64,000 nucleotides of DNA, taken from the NCBI GenBank assembly GCA_022826725.1, contig JAJDUF010000016.1:496001-560000 (forward strand), written 5' to 3'. This document shows, in pieces, positions 32,045 to 39,851 of the stretch. Source of the stretch: Chloroflexota bacterium (GTDB lineage: Bacteria > Chloroflexota > UBA11872 > UBA12225 > JAJDUF01). Each line of letters starts with the position of its first letter. Position 1 is the stretch's first letter. The position numbers and the translations under genes were made by a program. A model generated the notes under the pieces. It made no database searches. It saw only the letters and a program-made list of their open reading frames with translations, and was not told the DNA's origin.

Positions 32045-33460
32045 ATGAAGATGCATATCGGTAGTTCGTGGGTAGACAAAGACGAGCGCATTGAAGTACA
32101 CAATCCCTACGATGGCAGCGTCGTGGACACGGTGCCCAGAGCGGAGGCCAGCGACATTGATCACGCGCTGGCGACGGCGGTGCGGGGTGCAGAGATCATG
32201 CGGGGGCTGACCGGCTACGAGCGCTACAAGATTCTGCACAAGGCCGCGGACCTGATTAGCGAGCGGGCCGAGAGCTTTGCCGAGACGATCACGCTGGAGG
32301 GCGGCAAGGTCAAGGCGGAAGCGATGATCGAGGTGGAGCGGGCCGCCGAGATCATTTACCTGTCGGCGGAGGAGGCCAAGCGGCTGGGCAGCGAGGTCAT
32401 TCCGCTGGACGGTGCGCCAGGGGTCACGGGCAAATTCGGCTTCACCATTCGCGTGCCGTGCGGGGTGGTGGCGGCGATCTCGCCTTTCAACTTCCCGCTG
32501 CACCTGGTCTGTCACAAGGTCGGGCCAGGCATCGCCGCCGGGAACGCCGTCGTGCTGAAGCCGGCCACGGACACGCCGCTCTCGGGTTTGCGGGTGGTCG
32601 AGGTGATGCTGGAAGCCGGGTGTCCGCCGGAAGCACTCCAGTGTCTGACCGGCTCCGGGGCCGAGATCGGGGATGCGCTGGTCAGCGATCCGCGCGTCCG
32701 CAAGATCACCTTCACCGGCAGCCGCGACGTGGGTGAGCACATTTGCCGCACGGCCGGGCTGAAGAAGGTGACCATGGAGCTGGGGTCCAACTCGCCGGTC
32801 ATCATCATGCCGGACGCGGATATGAACAAGGTCACGACGGCGCTCGCCTCCACCGGCTACGCGCACGCCGGGCAGGTCTGCATCTCCACGCAGCGGGTGT
32901 ACGCCAACCGCGAGATTTACAGCGACTTTCTCGACGCTTTCACGGAGAGCGTGAAGGGGATCACGACCGGCGATCCACGACAGGAAGGCGTGCGGATGGG
33001 GCCGATGATCCGCGAAAGCGACGCGGCGCGTGTGGAGACCTGGGTGCAGGAGGCGGTGGACGGCGGGGCGCGCCTGGTGGCCGGCGGTCAGCGGAACGGC
33101 ACGCTGATGGCACCAACGCTGCTGGCGGACGTGAAGCCGGAGATGCGTATTTCGTGCGACGAGGTGTTCGGGCCGGCCGTCGGGGTGACGCCGGTAGATG
33201 ACATTGACGAGGCGATTGCCCAAGCGAACAGCACGAACTACGGCCTGAGCACGGCGATCTTCACCGAGAACCTGGATTGGGCGATGAAGTTTGCGCTGGA
33301 GGCCGAGGCCGGCAACATCCATCTCAACTGGGGTACGCAATGGCGGGCCGACCTGATGCCCTACGGTGGTCTGAAAGACAGCGGGATGGGCAAGGAAGGG
33401 CCGAAGTACGCGGTGGAAGAGATGACCGAGACGAAGATGGTCGTCGTCCACATGCCTTAG
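32045..33460 (+). CDS. NAD(P)-dependent aldehyde dehydrogenase
   Basis: A 471-aa ALDH-superfamily protein. The catalytic Cys279 lies in HAGQVCISTQRV and the general base Glu245 in MELGSNSP. Cofactor and fold motifs include AAISPFNFPLHLVCHK, FTGSRDVG and DEVFGPAVGV. GSNSP and the short length recall lactaldehyde, succinate-semialdehyde or glyceraldehyde-3-phosphate (non-phosphorylating) types; the substrate is not fixed by sequence. AAAGGAG 9 nt upstream supports ATG 32045 over an earlier in-frame ATG. A terminator follows. Confidence 0.9.
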   Translation: MKMHIGSSWVDKDERIEVHNPYDGSVVDTVPRAEASDIDHALATAVRGAEIMRGLTGYERYKILHKAADLISERAESFAETITLEGGKVKAEAMIEVERAAEIIYLSAEEAKRLGSEVIPLDGAPGVTGKFGFTIRVPCGVVAAISPFNFPLHLVCHKVGPGIAAGNAVVLKPATDTPLSGLRVVEVMLEAGCPPEALQCLTGSGAEIGDALVSDPRVRKITFTGSRDVGEHICRTAGLKKVTMELGSNSPVIIMPDADMNKVTTALASTGYAHAGQVCISTQRVYANREIYSDFLDAFTESVKGITTGDPRQEGVRMGPMIRESDAARVETWVQEAVDGGARLVAGGQRNGTLMAPTLLADVKPEMRISCDEVFGPAVGVTPVDDIDEAIAQANSTNYGLSTAIFTENLDWAMKFALEAEAGNIHLNWGTQWRADLMPYGGLKDSGMGKEGPKYAVEEMTETKMVVVHMP

Positions 33461-33473
33461 GGGGCCGGAGCGC

Positions 33474-33507
33474 ACCTACCATCAACCCCTGACAGGGGTA
33501 GGTTTTT
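33474..33507 (+). terminator. Terminator after the aldehyde dehydrogenase gene
   Basis: ACCTACC (33474-33480) pairs with GGTAGGT (33497-33503), with a nested CCCCTGACAGGGG, followed by a T run (33503-33507). Related elements occur at about 31760, 39710 and 57228. Confidence 0.6.
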
Positions 33508-33550
33508 CTACGGGGAACCGCGGGCGGGGCGGGCCTCACCCCCCGGGCCC

Positions 33551-33607
33551 CTGACGGGCCAAAGCCACACGGATAGTGCCAGGTGTGGTGTGGCTGTGGC
33601 CCGTCAC
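33551..33607 (+). repeat. Family F repeat, intergenic copy 2 (57 nt)
   Basis: Same 57-nt unit. Its stem reads GCCAAAGCCACAC / GTGTGGCTGTGGC: relative to copy 1 the inner C-G pair is changed to A-T on both arms, keeping the pairing. The loop GGATAGTGCCAGGT is unchanged. Confidence 0.9.
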
Positions 33608-33695
33608 CTCTCCACCATGTAGAGAGGGGGTGGATTCCCGGGCACGCGGGAATGGCGGGGGGACGGGCGCAACATGTTGCGCCCCTACGGTTTAG
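33608..33695. repeat. Family B, A and C mosaic
   Basis: A B half (CTCTCCACCATGTAGAGAGG), a family A hairpin (ATTCCCGGGCACGCGGGAAT), and the C palindrome GGGCGCAACATGTTGCGCCC (33665-33684) with its CTACGG tail lie end to end. Confidence 0.8.
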
Positions 33696-33721
33696 CCCGT
33701 ACCTACCTCAGTCGGAGGGGG

Positions 33722-34999
33722 TTAGGTTGTGGCTGCCGGGCGTAGGGCACCGTTGGCGATCTGGAAGACGGTGGCTGCGGCGAGGAAGGCGGGGGTGAAG
33801 GGGCGTAGCTCGGTCGTGGTGAGGAGCACCTGTCCGCCGCGGTCGGCGCCGCTGTCCCTCCCGTCGGATGGTGCGGACGCAGCGGGCAGCCCGTCACCGG
33901 CGAGTATCTCTTGTAGCAGCAGGCGGCGCTGAGGGTCCAACTCGGAAAGCACGTCGTCGAGGAGGAGGACCGGCCGTTCGCCGGTGCGCTGCTCCATGAC
34001 GGCGGCCTCGGCCAGCTTGACGGCGAGGGCTGCGGTGCGCTGCTGGCCGCGGGAGCCGAAGCGATTGAGGTCCATGCCGTCAACGGTGAAGGCCAGATCG
34101 TCGCGGTGGGGGCCGACGACGGTCATGCCTTGGCGCCGCTCGCGTTCCTGCTGGGCGTCAAGCTGGGCGGCGAACTGCGCGGCAACGGCGGACCGCACGT
34201 CATCCGTGCGCGCGACCGCACCCGCCTCCTCCGCCAACGTGGACGGTAGGTCGGTGACGCTGCTGCGGTAGACGATGCCGAGGGAGGGGCGGTCATCCAC
34301 GAGCCGGGGGTGGATGGCGGCGAGGGACGAGTTGAGGGTGGTGACGGCCTGGCCGCGGCCGACGATCAACTCGCTGCCCAGGGCGACCACCTGCTCGGTC
34401 CAATAGCCGAGCTGGTCGGGAGGCAACCGGCGGTCGCGGAGCTGGCGCAAGAGGGCGTTGCGCTGGGTGAGGACGCGCTGGTACCGGCTGAGGACGCGCA
34501 CGTAGTGGGGATCAACCTGGCAGAGCATGATGTCGAGGTAGCGGCGGCGCTGGGCCGGCGAGCCGGTGATAAGCTCCACATCGGCGGGTGTGAAGAGGAC
34601 GCAATTGAGCTGACCGAGCGCGTCCAGTGACCGCCGGGGTTGCTGGTTGAGGCGGATGCGCTTCTGGATGGCGCGGGTACGGGCACCGGCCGCTGCGTTG
34701 GCCGCATTGCCACTTGCTGGCTCGACCAGGATAATATCGAGCCGCGACGTGCTCGCTTGGCGCTCGATCTCGGCGCTAACGCGGGCAAAGCGCTCGTCGG
34801 CACCAGCGTGCCACGAGACCAACTCGCGCTCGCTGGTGGTCCGGAACGATTTGATCGTGGCGAGCATGTAGAGGGCTTCGAGCAGGTTGGACTTGCCCTG
34901 GGCATTGTTTCCGCAGAGTACGGATACCCCGGGTGGCAGGTCCAGCTCAAGCCGACCGTAGGTGCGAAAATTCGTCAGGCTGAGGTGGCGACAACGCAT
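33722..34999 (-). CDS. recF: DNA replication and repair protein RecF
   Basis: RecF loads RecA at gaps in DNA. Walker A is GNNAQGKSNLLEALY (about 30-44), the SMC-like signature is FGSRGQQRTAALA and Walker B is PVLLLDDVLSELD. The N-terminus HLSLTNFRTYGRLEL is typical. At 425 aa it is longer than most (about 360-380), partly from a loop near residues 376-397 (GDGLPAASAPSDGRDSGADR) between the Walker B helix and LLTTTE. dnaN and gyrB, the usual neighbours, are not here. ATG 34999 begins at the conserved start. Confidence 0.95.
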   Translation of the reverse strand: MRCRHLSLTNFRTYGRLELDLPPGVSVLCGNNAQGKSNLLEALYMLATIKSFRTTSERELVSWHAGADERFARVSAEIERQASTSRLDIILVEPASGNAANAAAGARTRAIQKRIRLNQQPRRSLDALGQLNCVLFTPADVELITGSPAQRRRYLDIMLCQVDPHYVRVLSRYQRVLTQRNALLRQLRDRRLPPDQLGYWTEQVVALGSELIVGRGQAVTTLNSSLAAIHPRLVDDRPSLGIVYRSSVTDLPSTLAEEAGAVARTDDVRSAVAAQFAAQLDAQQERERRQGMTVVGPHRDDLAFTVDGMDLNRFGSRGQQRTAALAVKLAEAAVMEQRTGERPVLLLDDVLSELDPQRRLLLQEILAGDGLPAASAPSDGRDSGADRGGQVLLTTTELRPFTPAFLAAATVFQIANGALRPAATT

Positions 35000-35116
35000 G
35001 GTGCTCGGGACCGTGACCGGATTCTACCGCGCCGGCCGATCACGGCTCATCGGTTAGTATGAACGGAACACCCCCGCCGCGCTGCGACACACTGTGACAC
35101 GAATTGAGGAAGGCTC

Positions 35117-36079
35117 ATGCCGCTGACGCATACCGCACAGCCCACCCTGCGGCGCCCCATCCTGATCGGGGCATTCGAGGGCTTGCCCGACGCCGGGCTG
35201 GCCGCTTCGCTGGCCATTCGCCATTTAGTCGCTGCGTTCGACGCCGAACCGCTGGCGGTCCAAGATTCGGACGACTACTACGACTATAGCGAGCTACGGC
35301 CCATCTCCCGGCTGACCGGGTCCCAGGATCGGGTACTGGAGTGGCCGCACGGCGAGTTCTGGTACGTCCATCACCCGGAGGCGGACGAGACGACGCACGA
35401 CTTGATTTTCTACTTGATCCCGGAGCCGCAGCTGCGGTGGCGGGCGTTCGCTGCGGAGCTGGCGGAAGCGTGCGTGGAGTGGGGGGTGGAAGCGGCGATC
35501 CTGCTGGCGAGCGTGCCGGCGGACGTGCCGCACACGCGCAGCACCGTCCTGACCGGGTGGGCGACGGCGCCGGAACTGCGCGTGGCGCTGAATCAACTGG
35601 GCATTCCGTTCTCGCAGTACGAGGGGCCATCCAGCGTTCACTCGGCGGTGATCGAGTCGCTGCGGGTTCACCAGGTACCGAGCGCGAGCCTGTTCGGGAG
35701 CGTGCCGCACTATCTCCAGGTGCCGAATCCGGCCGTGAGCGCGGCGCTGTTGGAGCAGGCGGCGCGGCTGGTGGGCTGGTCGTTCGACCTGGACCAGTTG
35801 CGGCAGGCCGGGCGGCAGCTGCTGGAGCAAGCGGACGAGGCGGTCGCCGAGCGGCCGGAACTGGCGGCCTACTTGCAGCAGCTCGAAGACCAGTACGACG
35901 AATCGAAGGCGCCCTTGGCGCCGGGCCAGACCGAGCCGGGCGAAACGGAGGAATCGAGTGGTCCGCTGGCCGTGGACCCGGAGGAACTGGTGGAGGAGCT
36001 GGAGGACTTCCTGCGCCGGCGGCGGGAGGAGGGCGATTCGGACCAGGACGAGGATCAATCTCCACTAGGCAGCCGCTGA
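35117..36079 (+). CDS. PAC2 family protein
   Basis: A 320-aa member of the PAC2 (proteasome assembly chaperone-like) family, common in actinobacteria and Chloroflexota. It begins RRPILIGAFEGLPDAGLAAS and has GVEAAILLASVPADVPHTR, GPSSVHSAVIESL and PHYLQVPNPAVSAALLEQ, all family blocks. The C-terminal 70 residues are Glu/Asp-rich (VDPEELVEELEDFLRRRREE) and may be disordered. Molecular function in bacteria is unknown. It is divergent from recF, with about 117 nt between starts. Confidence 0.85.
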   Translation: MPLTHTAQPTLRRPILIGAFEGLPDAGLAASLAIRHLVAAFDAEPLAVQDSDDYYDYSELRPISRLTGSQDRVLEWPHGEFWYVHHPEADETTHDLIFYLIPEPQLRWRAFAAELAEACVEWGVEAAILLASVPADVPHTRSTVLTGWATAPELRVALNQLGIPFSQYEGPSSVHSAVIESLRVHQVPSASLFGSVPHYLQVPNPAVSAALLEQAARLVGWSFDLDQLRQAGRQLLEQADEAVAERPELAAYLQQLEDQYDESKAPLAPGQTEPGETEESSGPLAVDPEELVEELEDFLRRRREEGDSDQDEDQSPLGSR

Positions 36080-36139
36080 GGAGCAGGGGTAGGGGGGTGT
36101 CTACATCAGGATTTCCGGGATGCGGGGATGATGATTGTC

Positions 36140-36225
36140 CTCCCCCCGGCCCCCTCTCCCAGGGGGAGAGAGGGCGGCAGACCTACCCCCACCCCCCCTC
36201 CCTAAAGGGAAGGGACTATCGGTCG
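36140..36225. repeat. Family B repeat cluster
   Basis: CCCCCCGGCCCCCTCTCCC, AGGGGGAGAGAGGG, then CCCTCCCTAAAGGGAAGGG. Two nested hairpins in the gap before npdG. Confidence 0.65.
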
Positions 36226-36311
36226 CAGGGAGCGCATGTTCTCTGGCCGGCAGCGGTGAGCCGGCGCCGCCATCGCTCCCCTTTTGCAGAGGTCATAGGT
36301 AGAGCAGCACG

Positions 36312-37055
36312 ATGACTGAAGCGCAGACTGAGCGGCAGACGATTGCCATTGTCGGTGGGACCGGCCCGATGGGGCACGGCCTGGCCTTGCGGTGGGCGCA
36401 AGCCGGCTACCGGATTGTGCTCGGCTCGCGCGATGCCGAGCGGGCGGCGGCGGCGGCGGCCGGTATTCGCGAGACGCTGGGCGCCGCGGCGCGGGTTGAG
36501 GGCGCTGCCAATGACGAGGCCGTGGCTGCGGCGAGCACAGTTGCGCTCTGCGTGCCGTTCGCAGCGCACGCGAGGACGTTGCAGGGGCTACGGTCGGCGT
36601 GGCGAGAGGGCAGCGTGCTGGTGGACGTGACTGTGCCGCTGGCGGTCGCAGTCGGCGGTCGGCCGACGGACATGCTGGGGCTGCCGGCCGGCTCGGCGGC
36701 CGAGCAGGCGGCCCAACTGACGCCGCGGAGCGTGCGGGTGTGCGCGGCGTTTCATCACATCAGCGCGGCCCACCTGCGTGACCTCGATCACGCCTTGGAT
36801 GGTGACGTGCTGCTGTGTGGGAACGACCGGGCGGCACGGGCGATCGTGCGGGCGCTGGTGGCGGCGATTCCGCGGCTGCGGCCGGTGGACGTGGGGCCGC
36901 TGCGGCGGGCACGGCTGCTGGAGCCGCTGACGGCGCTGCTGATCGGGATCAATGGGCGGTACAAGGTGCCGGGGGCCGGTATTCGCATCACCGGGCTGCC
37001 GGAGGGTGAGCCTCACCCCCCGGCCCCCTCTCCAACATTTGGAGAGGGGGGATAG
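36312..37055 (+). CDS. npdG: NADPH-dependent F420 reductase-like protein
   Basis: It transfers hydride between F420 and NADP. The N-terminal dinucleotide motif is IAIVGGTGPMGHGLALRWA, followed by GYRIVLGSRDAERA; then LCVPFAAHARTL, and RVCAAFHHISAAHLRDLD, typical of NpdG/Fno. The core ends at GAGIRITGLPEG. The last 16 residues (EPHPPAPSPTFGEGG) are encoded by a family B repeat and the stop lies in the repeat, so the native stop seems to have been lost. Presence suggests F420 use, though no cof genes are in the window. Confidence 0.85.
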   Translation: MTEAQTERQTIAIVGGTGPMGHGLALRWAQAGYRIVLGSRDAERAAAAAAGIRETLGAAARVEGAANDEAVAAASTVALCVPFAAHARTLQGLRSAWREGSVLVDVTVPLAVAVGGRPTDMLGLPAGSAAEQAAQLTPRSVRVCAAFHHISAAHLRDLDHALDGDVLLCGNDRAARAIVRALVAAIPRLRPVDVGPLRRARLLEPLTALLIGINGRYKVPGAGIRITGLPEGEPHPPAPSPTFGEGG

Positions 37056-37115
37056 ATTCCCGCTTGCGCGAGAATGACGGACATGGGGGCTGGATTGCGG
37101 CTTCCGCCGCAATGA
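37013..37115. repeat. Family B, A and E mosaic overlapping the 3' end of npdG
   Basis: B (CCCCCGGCCCCCTCTCC, AACATTTGG loop, AGAGGGGG) covers the last codons of npdG. Family A (ATTCCCGCTTGCGCGAGAAT) and family E (GATTGCGGCTTCCGCCGCAA) follow. Confidence 0.8.
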
Positions 37116-37152
37116 CGAGCGGCGGGAAGAGGGCGAATGACGGGGCCAGCGG

Positions 37153-37587
37153 TTAGCGGCTGGCGGCGCGGCACCAGCGGGCGGCGGCTTCGATCACAGC
37201 GCGCAGGCGTTGCCGCTCATCGTCCGACACGCGGCTATCGGTGAGCACCTGCGCCACGAGCAGCAGCGTGGGATCGCCGGGGCCGAGGCGCGTGATAACG
37301 GAGGGCACGAACCCGGCAGCGGCAAGCAGGCGGTCGGTATCGTCGGGGGAGAGCCGGAGGCCGCGGGCAAGCGCTTCCACCAGCCCGGGGCTGCTCGGCG
37401 TGCGGTCACCGCTTTCCAGGCGGCTGACAATGCTGGCGTGGACCTGGGCGCGGCGGCCGAGCGCGCTCTGGCTGAGGGCGGTCTGCTCGCGCAACTCCCG
37501 TAACGTCGTGCCGAAGGCATTGGTGGGCCGGGTACGCAAGGGAGATGCTGGAGGCTTGACCCGGCTCGTATCTGACGCTTCTGTCAT
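37153..37587 (-). CDS. XRE-family helix-turn-helix regulator
   Basis: A 144-aa protein with an N-terminal tail of about 30 residues, then a classic HTH: TLRELREQTALSQSALGRRA, QVHASIVSRLESGDRTPSSP. The C-terminal part (LRLSPDDTDRLLAAAGFVP) is common in XRE proteins of the MmyB type. It is transcribed away from the ABC exporter pair and may control it. ATG 37587 is chosen; an upstream in-frame start is less protein-like. Confidence 0.85.
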   Translation of the reverse strand: MTEASDTSRVKPPASPLRTRPTNAFGTTLRELREQTALSQSALGRRAQVHASIVSRLESGDRTPSSPGLVEALARGLRLSPDDTDRLLAAAGFVPSVITRLGPGDPTLLLVAQVLTDSRVSDDERQRLRAVIEAAARWCRAASR

Positions 37588-37608
37588 CGCTGATCCCACG
37601 ATCCGCCG

Positions 37609-37666
37609 GAAATAGCCGCCGCACACACCGTTGTCAAGGCTACGGCTTTCTGTGCGGGTTTGTCAA
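37609..37666 (-). promoter_or_regulatory. Probable promoter of the XRE gene with repeated TTGTCAA motif
   Basis: On the minus strand TTGACA (37637-37632) is 17 nt from TATTTC (37614-37609). A second TTGTCAA copy (plus strand 37660-37666) lies 29 nt from the first (37631-37637), so the motif could also be a paired operator between the regulator and the ABC genes. Function is inferred. Confidence 0.4.
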
Positions 37667-37743
37667 CGTTTGGCGGTGGGGAGCGGGGATGTGCGACGAT
37701 TGGACGTAGTCGAGCCGAGGGGCAGCGAGGGAGGGAGGTGAGG

Positions 37744-39669
37744 GTGCAGGACCGCTCGCGCGCACAGCGCTGGCGTGAGCTGACCGCACAAGCCCGGCTC
37801 ACCGGGGGCGCCATGGCCTTCGCCGGCGGGATGATCTGGCGTCATGCCCGGTTCCTGGCCATCATCATCGTGGCGTTGAGTCTGGTTGGGGGCGTGGCCC
37901 AGCCGCTACTCGTCTGGTCCATGACGGGCCTCATCAACGTGCTGGCCGCCCTGCCGGCCAACCCCTGGGGAGAGGTGCTGCCCTGGCTGGGGGTGCTCTT
38001 TGCAGCGTATGTCGTGCCGGACATCCGCAACACGCTGACGCTCTACTGTGGCGAGCTGGTCCGCGAGCGGCTGAAGGTCGCGCTCCAGCGGCGCTTGCTG
38101 GAGCACATGGCGGCGGTGCCGCTGACCTACTACGAGCAGCCGGAGTACTATCACAAGCTGGAGAACGGGTGGACTGCGCTGAGTCGCAGGGTCTCCTCGG
38201 AGCTTGAGAGGGTAGCTGGGCAAGTCAGCGCGCTGCTGGGGACGGCGGGATTGTTGGCGCTCTACGCGCAAGCCCACTGGCTGCTGCCCGTGGTCCTGGC
38301 GGCGACCAGTATTGCCAGCGTGGTGATCGGCGGACGGCAGGGACGACAGTTTGTCGCCGCGAGCTATGCGCGCTCACCGCTGCGACGCGAGGAGCGCTAC
38401 TGGGCGCAACTGCTGGCCGACCGGGGGGCGGCTCCTGAGCTGCGGCTGTTCGGGCTGGGCGCCGCGATCATCGCGCGATGGCGGACCGCCTTCAACCGGC
38501 ATCTCGATTCCCTGATGGCTGCCCATTGGAAACTGGCCTGGCAGAGCTGGGGGAACACGGCGCTCCAGGAGTCGACCCGGTGGGGGACGGCGGTGGCGCT
38601 CCTCGTGCTGGCGAGCCGAGGAGAGATCACCCTCGGGAGCCTGGTGGCGCTGCTGTATGCGCTGGGACCGCTCCGCAACCTCATCCAGTTGCTGTCCTAC
38701 AACGCCATTTCCGTGGTGGATTACTACTCGCGCTGGGAGCACTTGCGGGACTTTCTGGCCGTTGACCCGGAGCCGCGGCCGGCCGGGGGCCATCCGGCGC
38801 CGCCGCGACCGCTGCGGGAAGGCGTGCAGTTTCATGGGGTGAGCTTTACGTATCCGGGGGCGGCGCGACCGGCGCTGCAGGACGTGAGCTTGACGCTGCG
38901 GCCGCAGGAGCGCATCGCGCTCGTGGGCGAGAACGGCGCGGGCAAGACCACGCTGGTCCGGCTGCTGCTCGGGTTGTATCGCCCGTCGCGGGGGAGGATT
39001 ACGGTCGACGGGATTGACCTCACGGACCTCGATCCGGCGGCGTGGCGGCGAGAGGCGACGGCGATCTTCCAGGACTTCATGCGCTATCCGGCCACGGCGC
39101 TCGAAAACATCGGCTACGGCGATACGGCGCTGCTGCCGGACACGCCGGATGACGCGCCAGCGACCGCGGTGCCGGCGGCCATCGAGCGGGCGGCGGCGCA
39201 GAGTGGCGCGGACAGTTTCATTGCCAGCTTGCCCGACGGATACGCCACGCTGCTACGCAAGGAGTTTGTCGGCGGGATGGACCTGTCTACCGGGCAGTGG
39301 CAGCGGCTGGCGATTGCCCGCGCCTACGTGCGGGACGCGCAGATCATCGTGCTCGACGAGCCGACGGCAGCGCTCGATCCGCGGGCCGAGGTGGCGGTCT
39401 ACCGGCAATTCCGGGCGGCGGCGGCCGGGCGGTGCGCGGTGTTCATTTCTCACCGGCTCGGCTCGGCGCGGCTGGCCGACCGGATTATCGTCCTGCAAGG
39501 CGGGCGGATCGTGGAGGAGGGCGAGCACGCCCGCCTGGTGCGTGGGAGCGGCGCGTATGCGCGGCTGTACGGATTGCAGGCGAGCTGGTACGCGGCGGAT
39601 GACGGGGCCGGAGGGCGCGGGGCGGGGGTAGGTATTTACATGGATGGACAGGATAGACAGGATGAGTGA
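37744..39669 (+). CDS. ABC exporter half-transporter, subunit 1
   Basis: A 641-aa protein with an N-terminal six-helix membrane domain and a C-terminal ATPase. Walker A is GENGAGKTTLVRLLLG, the signature is DLSTGQWQRLAIA, and Walker B is IIVLDEPTAALD. GTG 37744 is preceded by GGAGGTGAG. The next gene encodes a second half-transporter, so the two probably form a heterodimeric exporter of a lipid, peptide or drug. The last residues (GVGIYMDGQDRQDE) come from a family G repeat; homology stops near YGLQASWY. Confidence 0.9.
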   Translation: MQDRSRAQRWRELTAQARLTGGAMAFAGGMIWRHARFLAIIIVALSLVGGVAQPLLVWSMTGLINVLAALPANPWGEVLPWLGVLFAAYVVPDIRNTLTLYCGELVRERLKVALQRRLLEHMAAVPLTYYEQPEYYHKLENGWTALSRRVSSELERVAGQVSALLGTAGLLALYAQAHWLLPVVLAATSIASVVIGGRQGRQFVAASYARSPLRREERYWAQLLADRGAAPELRLFGLGAAIIARWRTAFNRHLDSLMAAHWKLAWQSWGNTALQESTRWGTAVALLVLASRGEITLGSLVALLYALGPLRNLIQLLSYNAISVVDYYSRWEHLRDFLAVDPEPRPAGGHPAPPRPLREGVQFHGVSFTYPGAARPALQDVSLTLRPQERIALVGENGAGKTTLVRLLLGLYRPSRGRITVDGIDLTDLDPAAWRREATAIFQDFMRYPATALENIGYGDTALLPDTPDDAPATAVPAAIERAAAQSGADSFIASLPDGYATLLRKEFVGGMDLSTGQWQRLAIARAYVRDAQIIVLDEPTAALDPRAEVAVYRQFRAAAAGRCAVFISHRLGSARLADRIIVLQGGRIVEEGEHARLVRGSGAYARLYGLQASWYAADDGAGGRGAGVGIYMDGQDRQDE

Positions 39670-39845
39670 GGCGGGGAAGAGGCCAGGGCGCCCACAAGGG
39701 ACGCCCCTACGGCAAAAACCTGCCCTTGTGGGGGTGAGCAGCCCCCCTATGGCCCCCCCGTACTGCGGGGGGGCGGGCGCAACATGTTGCGCCCCTACGG
39801 CTTGGCGCGGACCTACCCCCAGTCGGGCGGAGGGCGCGGGGCAGT
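39629..39845. repeat. Family G, D and C mosaic between the two ABC genes
   Basis: Family G (ATTTACATGGATGGACAGG with a second diverged 9-bp unit) overlaps the end of the first ABC gene. A terminator-like element, family D (39749-39775) and family C (39775-39794, palindrome GGGCGCAACATGTTGCGCCC) follow, separating two genes that are otherwise expected to be adjacent. Confidence 0.8.
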
Positions 39846-39851
39846 AGGGCG

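Noticed and set aside
31931-33475. 514-codon open frame antisense to the aldehyde dehydrogenase gene
   Set aside because: Rich in His, Arg and Pro, as expected of antisense frames in GC-rich genes. The sense strand is a clear ALDH. The same applies to frames at 40338-41867, 49072-50280, 24555-25970 and 14447-15691.
33855-33905. Possible diverged family F copy inside recF
   Set aside because: The RecF loop (SAPSDGRDSGADR) is longer than usual and shares GTGACGGGC and an ATCCG word with F, but alignment needs a gap of about 5 nt and the stem does not form. Too weak to claim.
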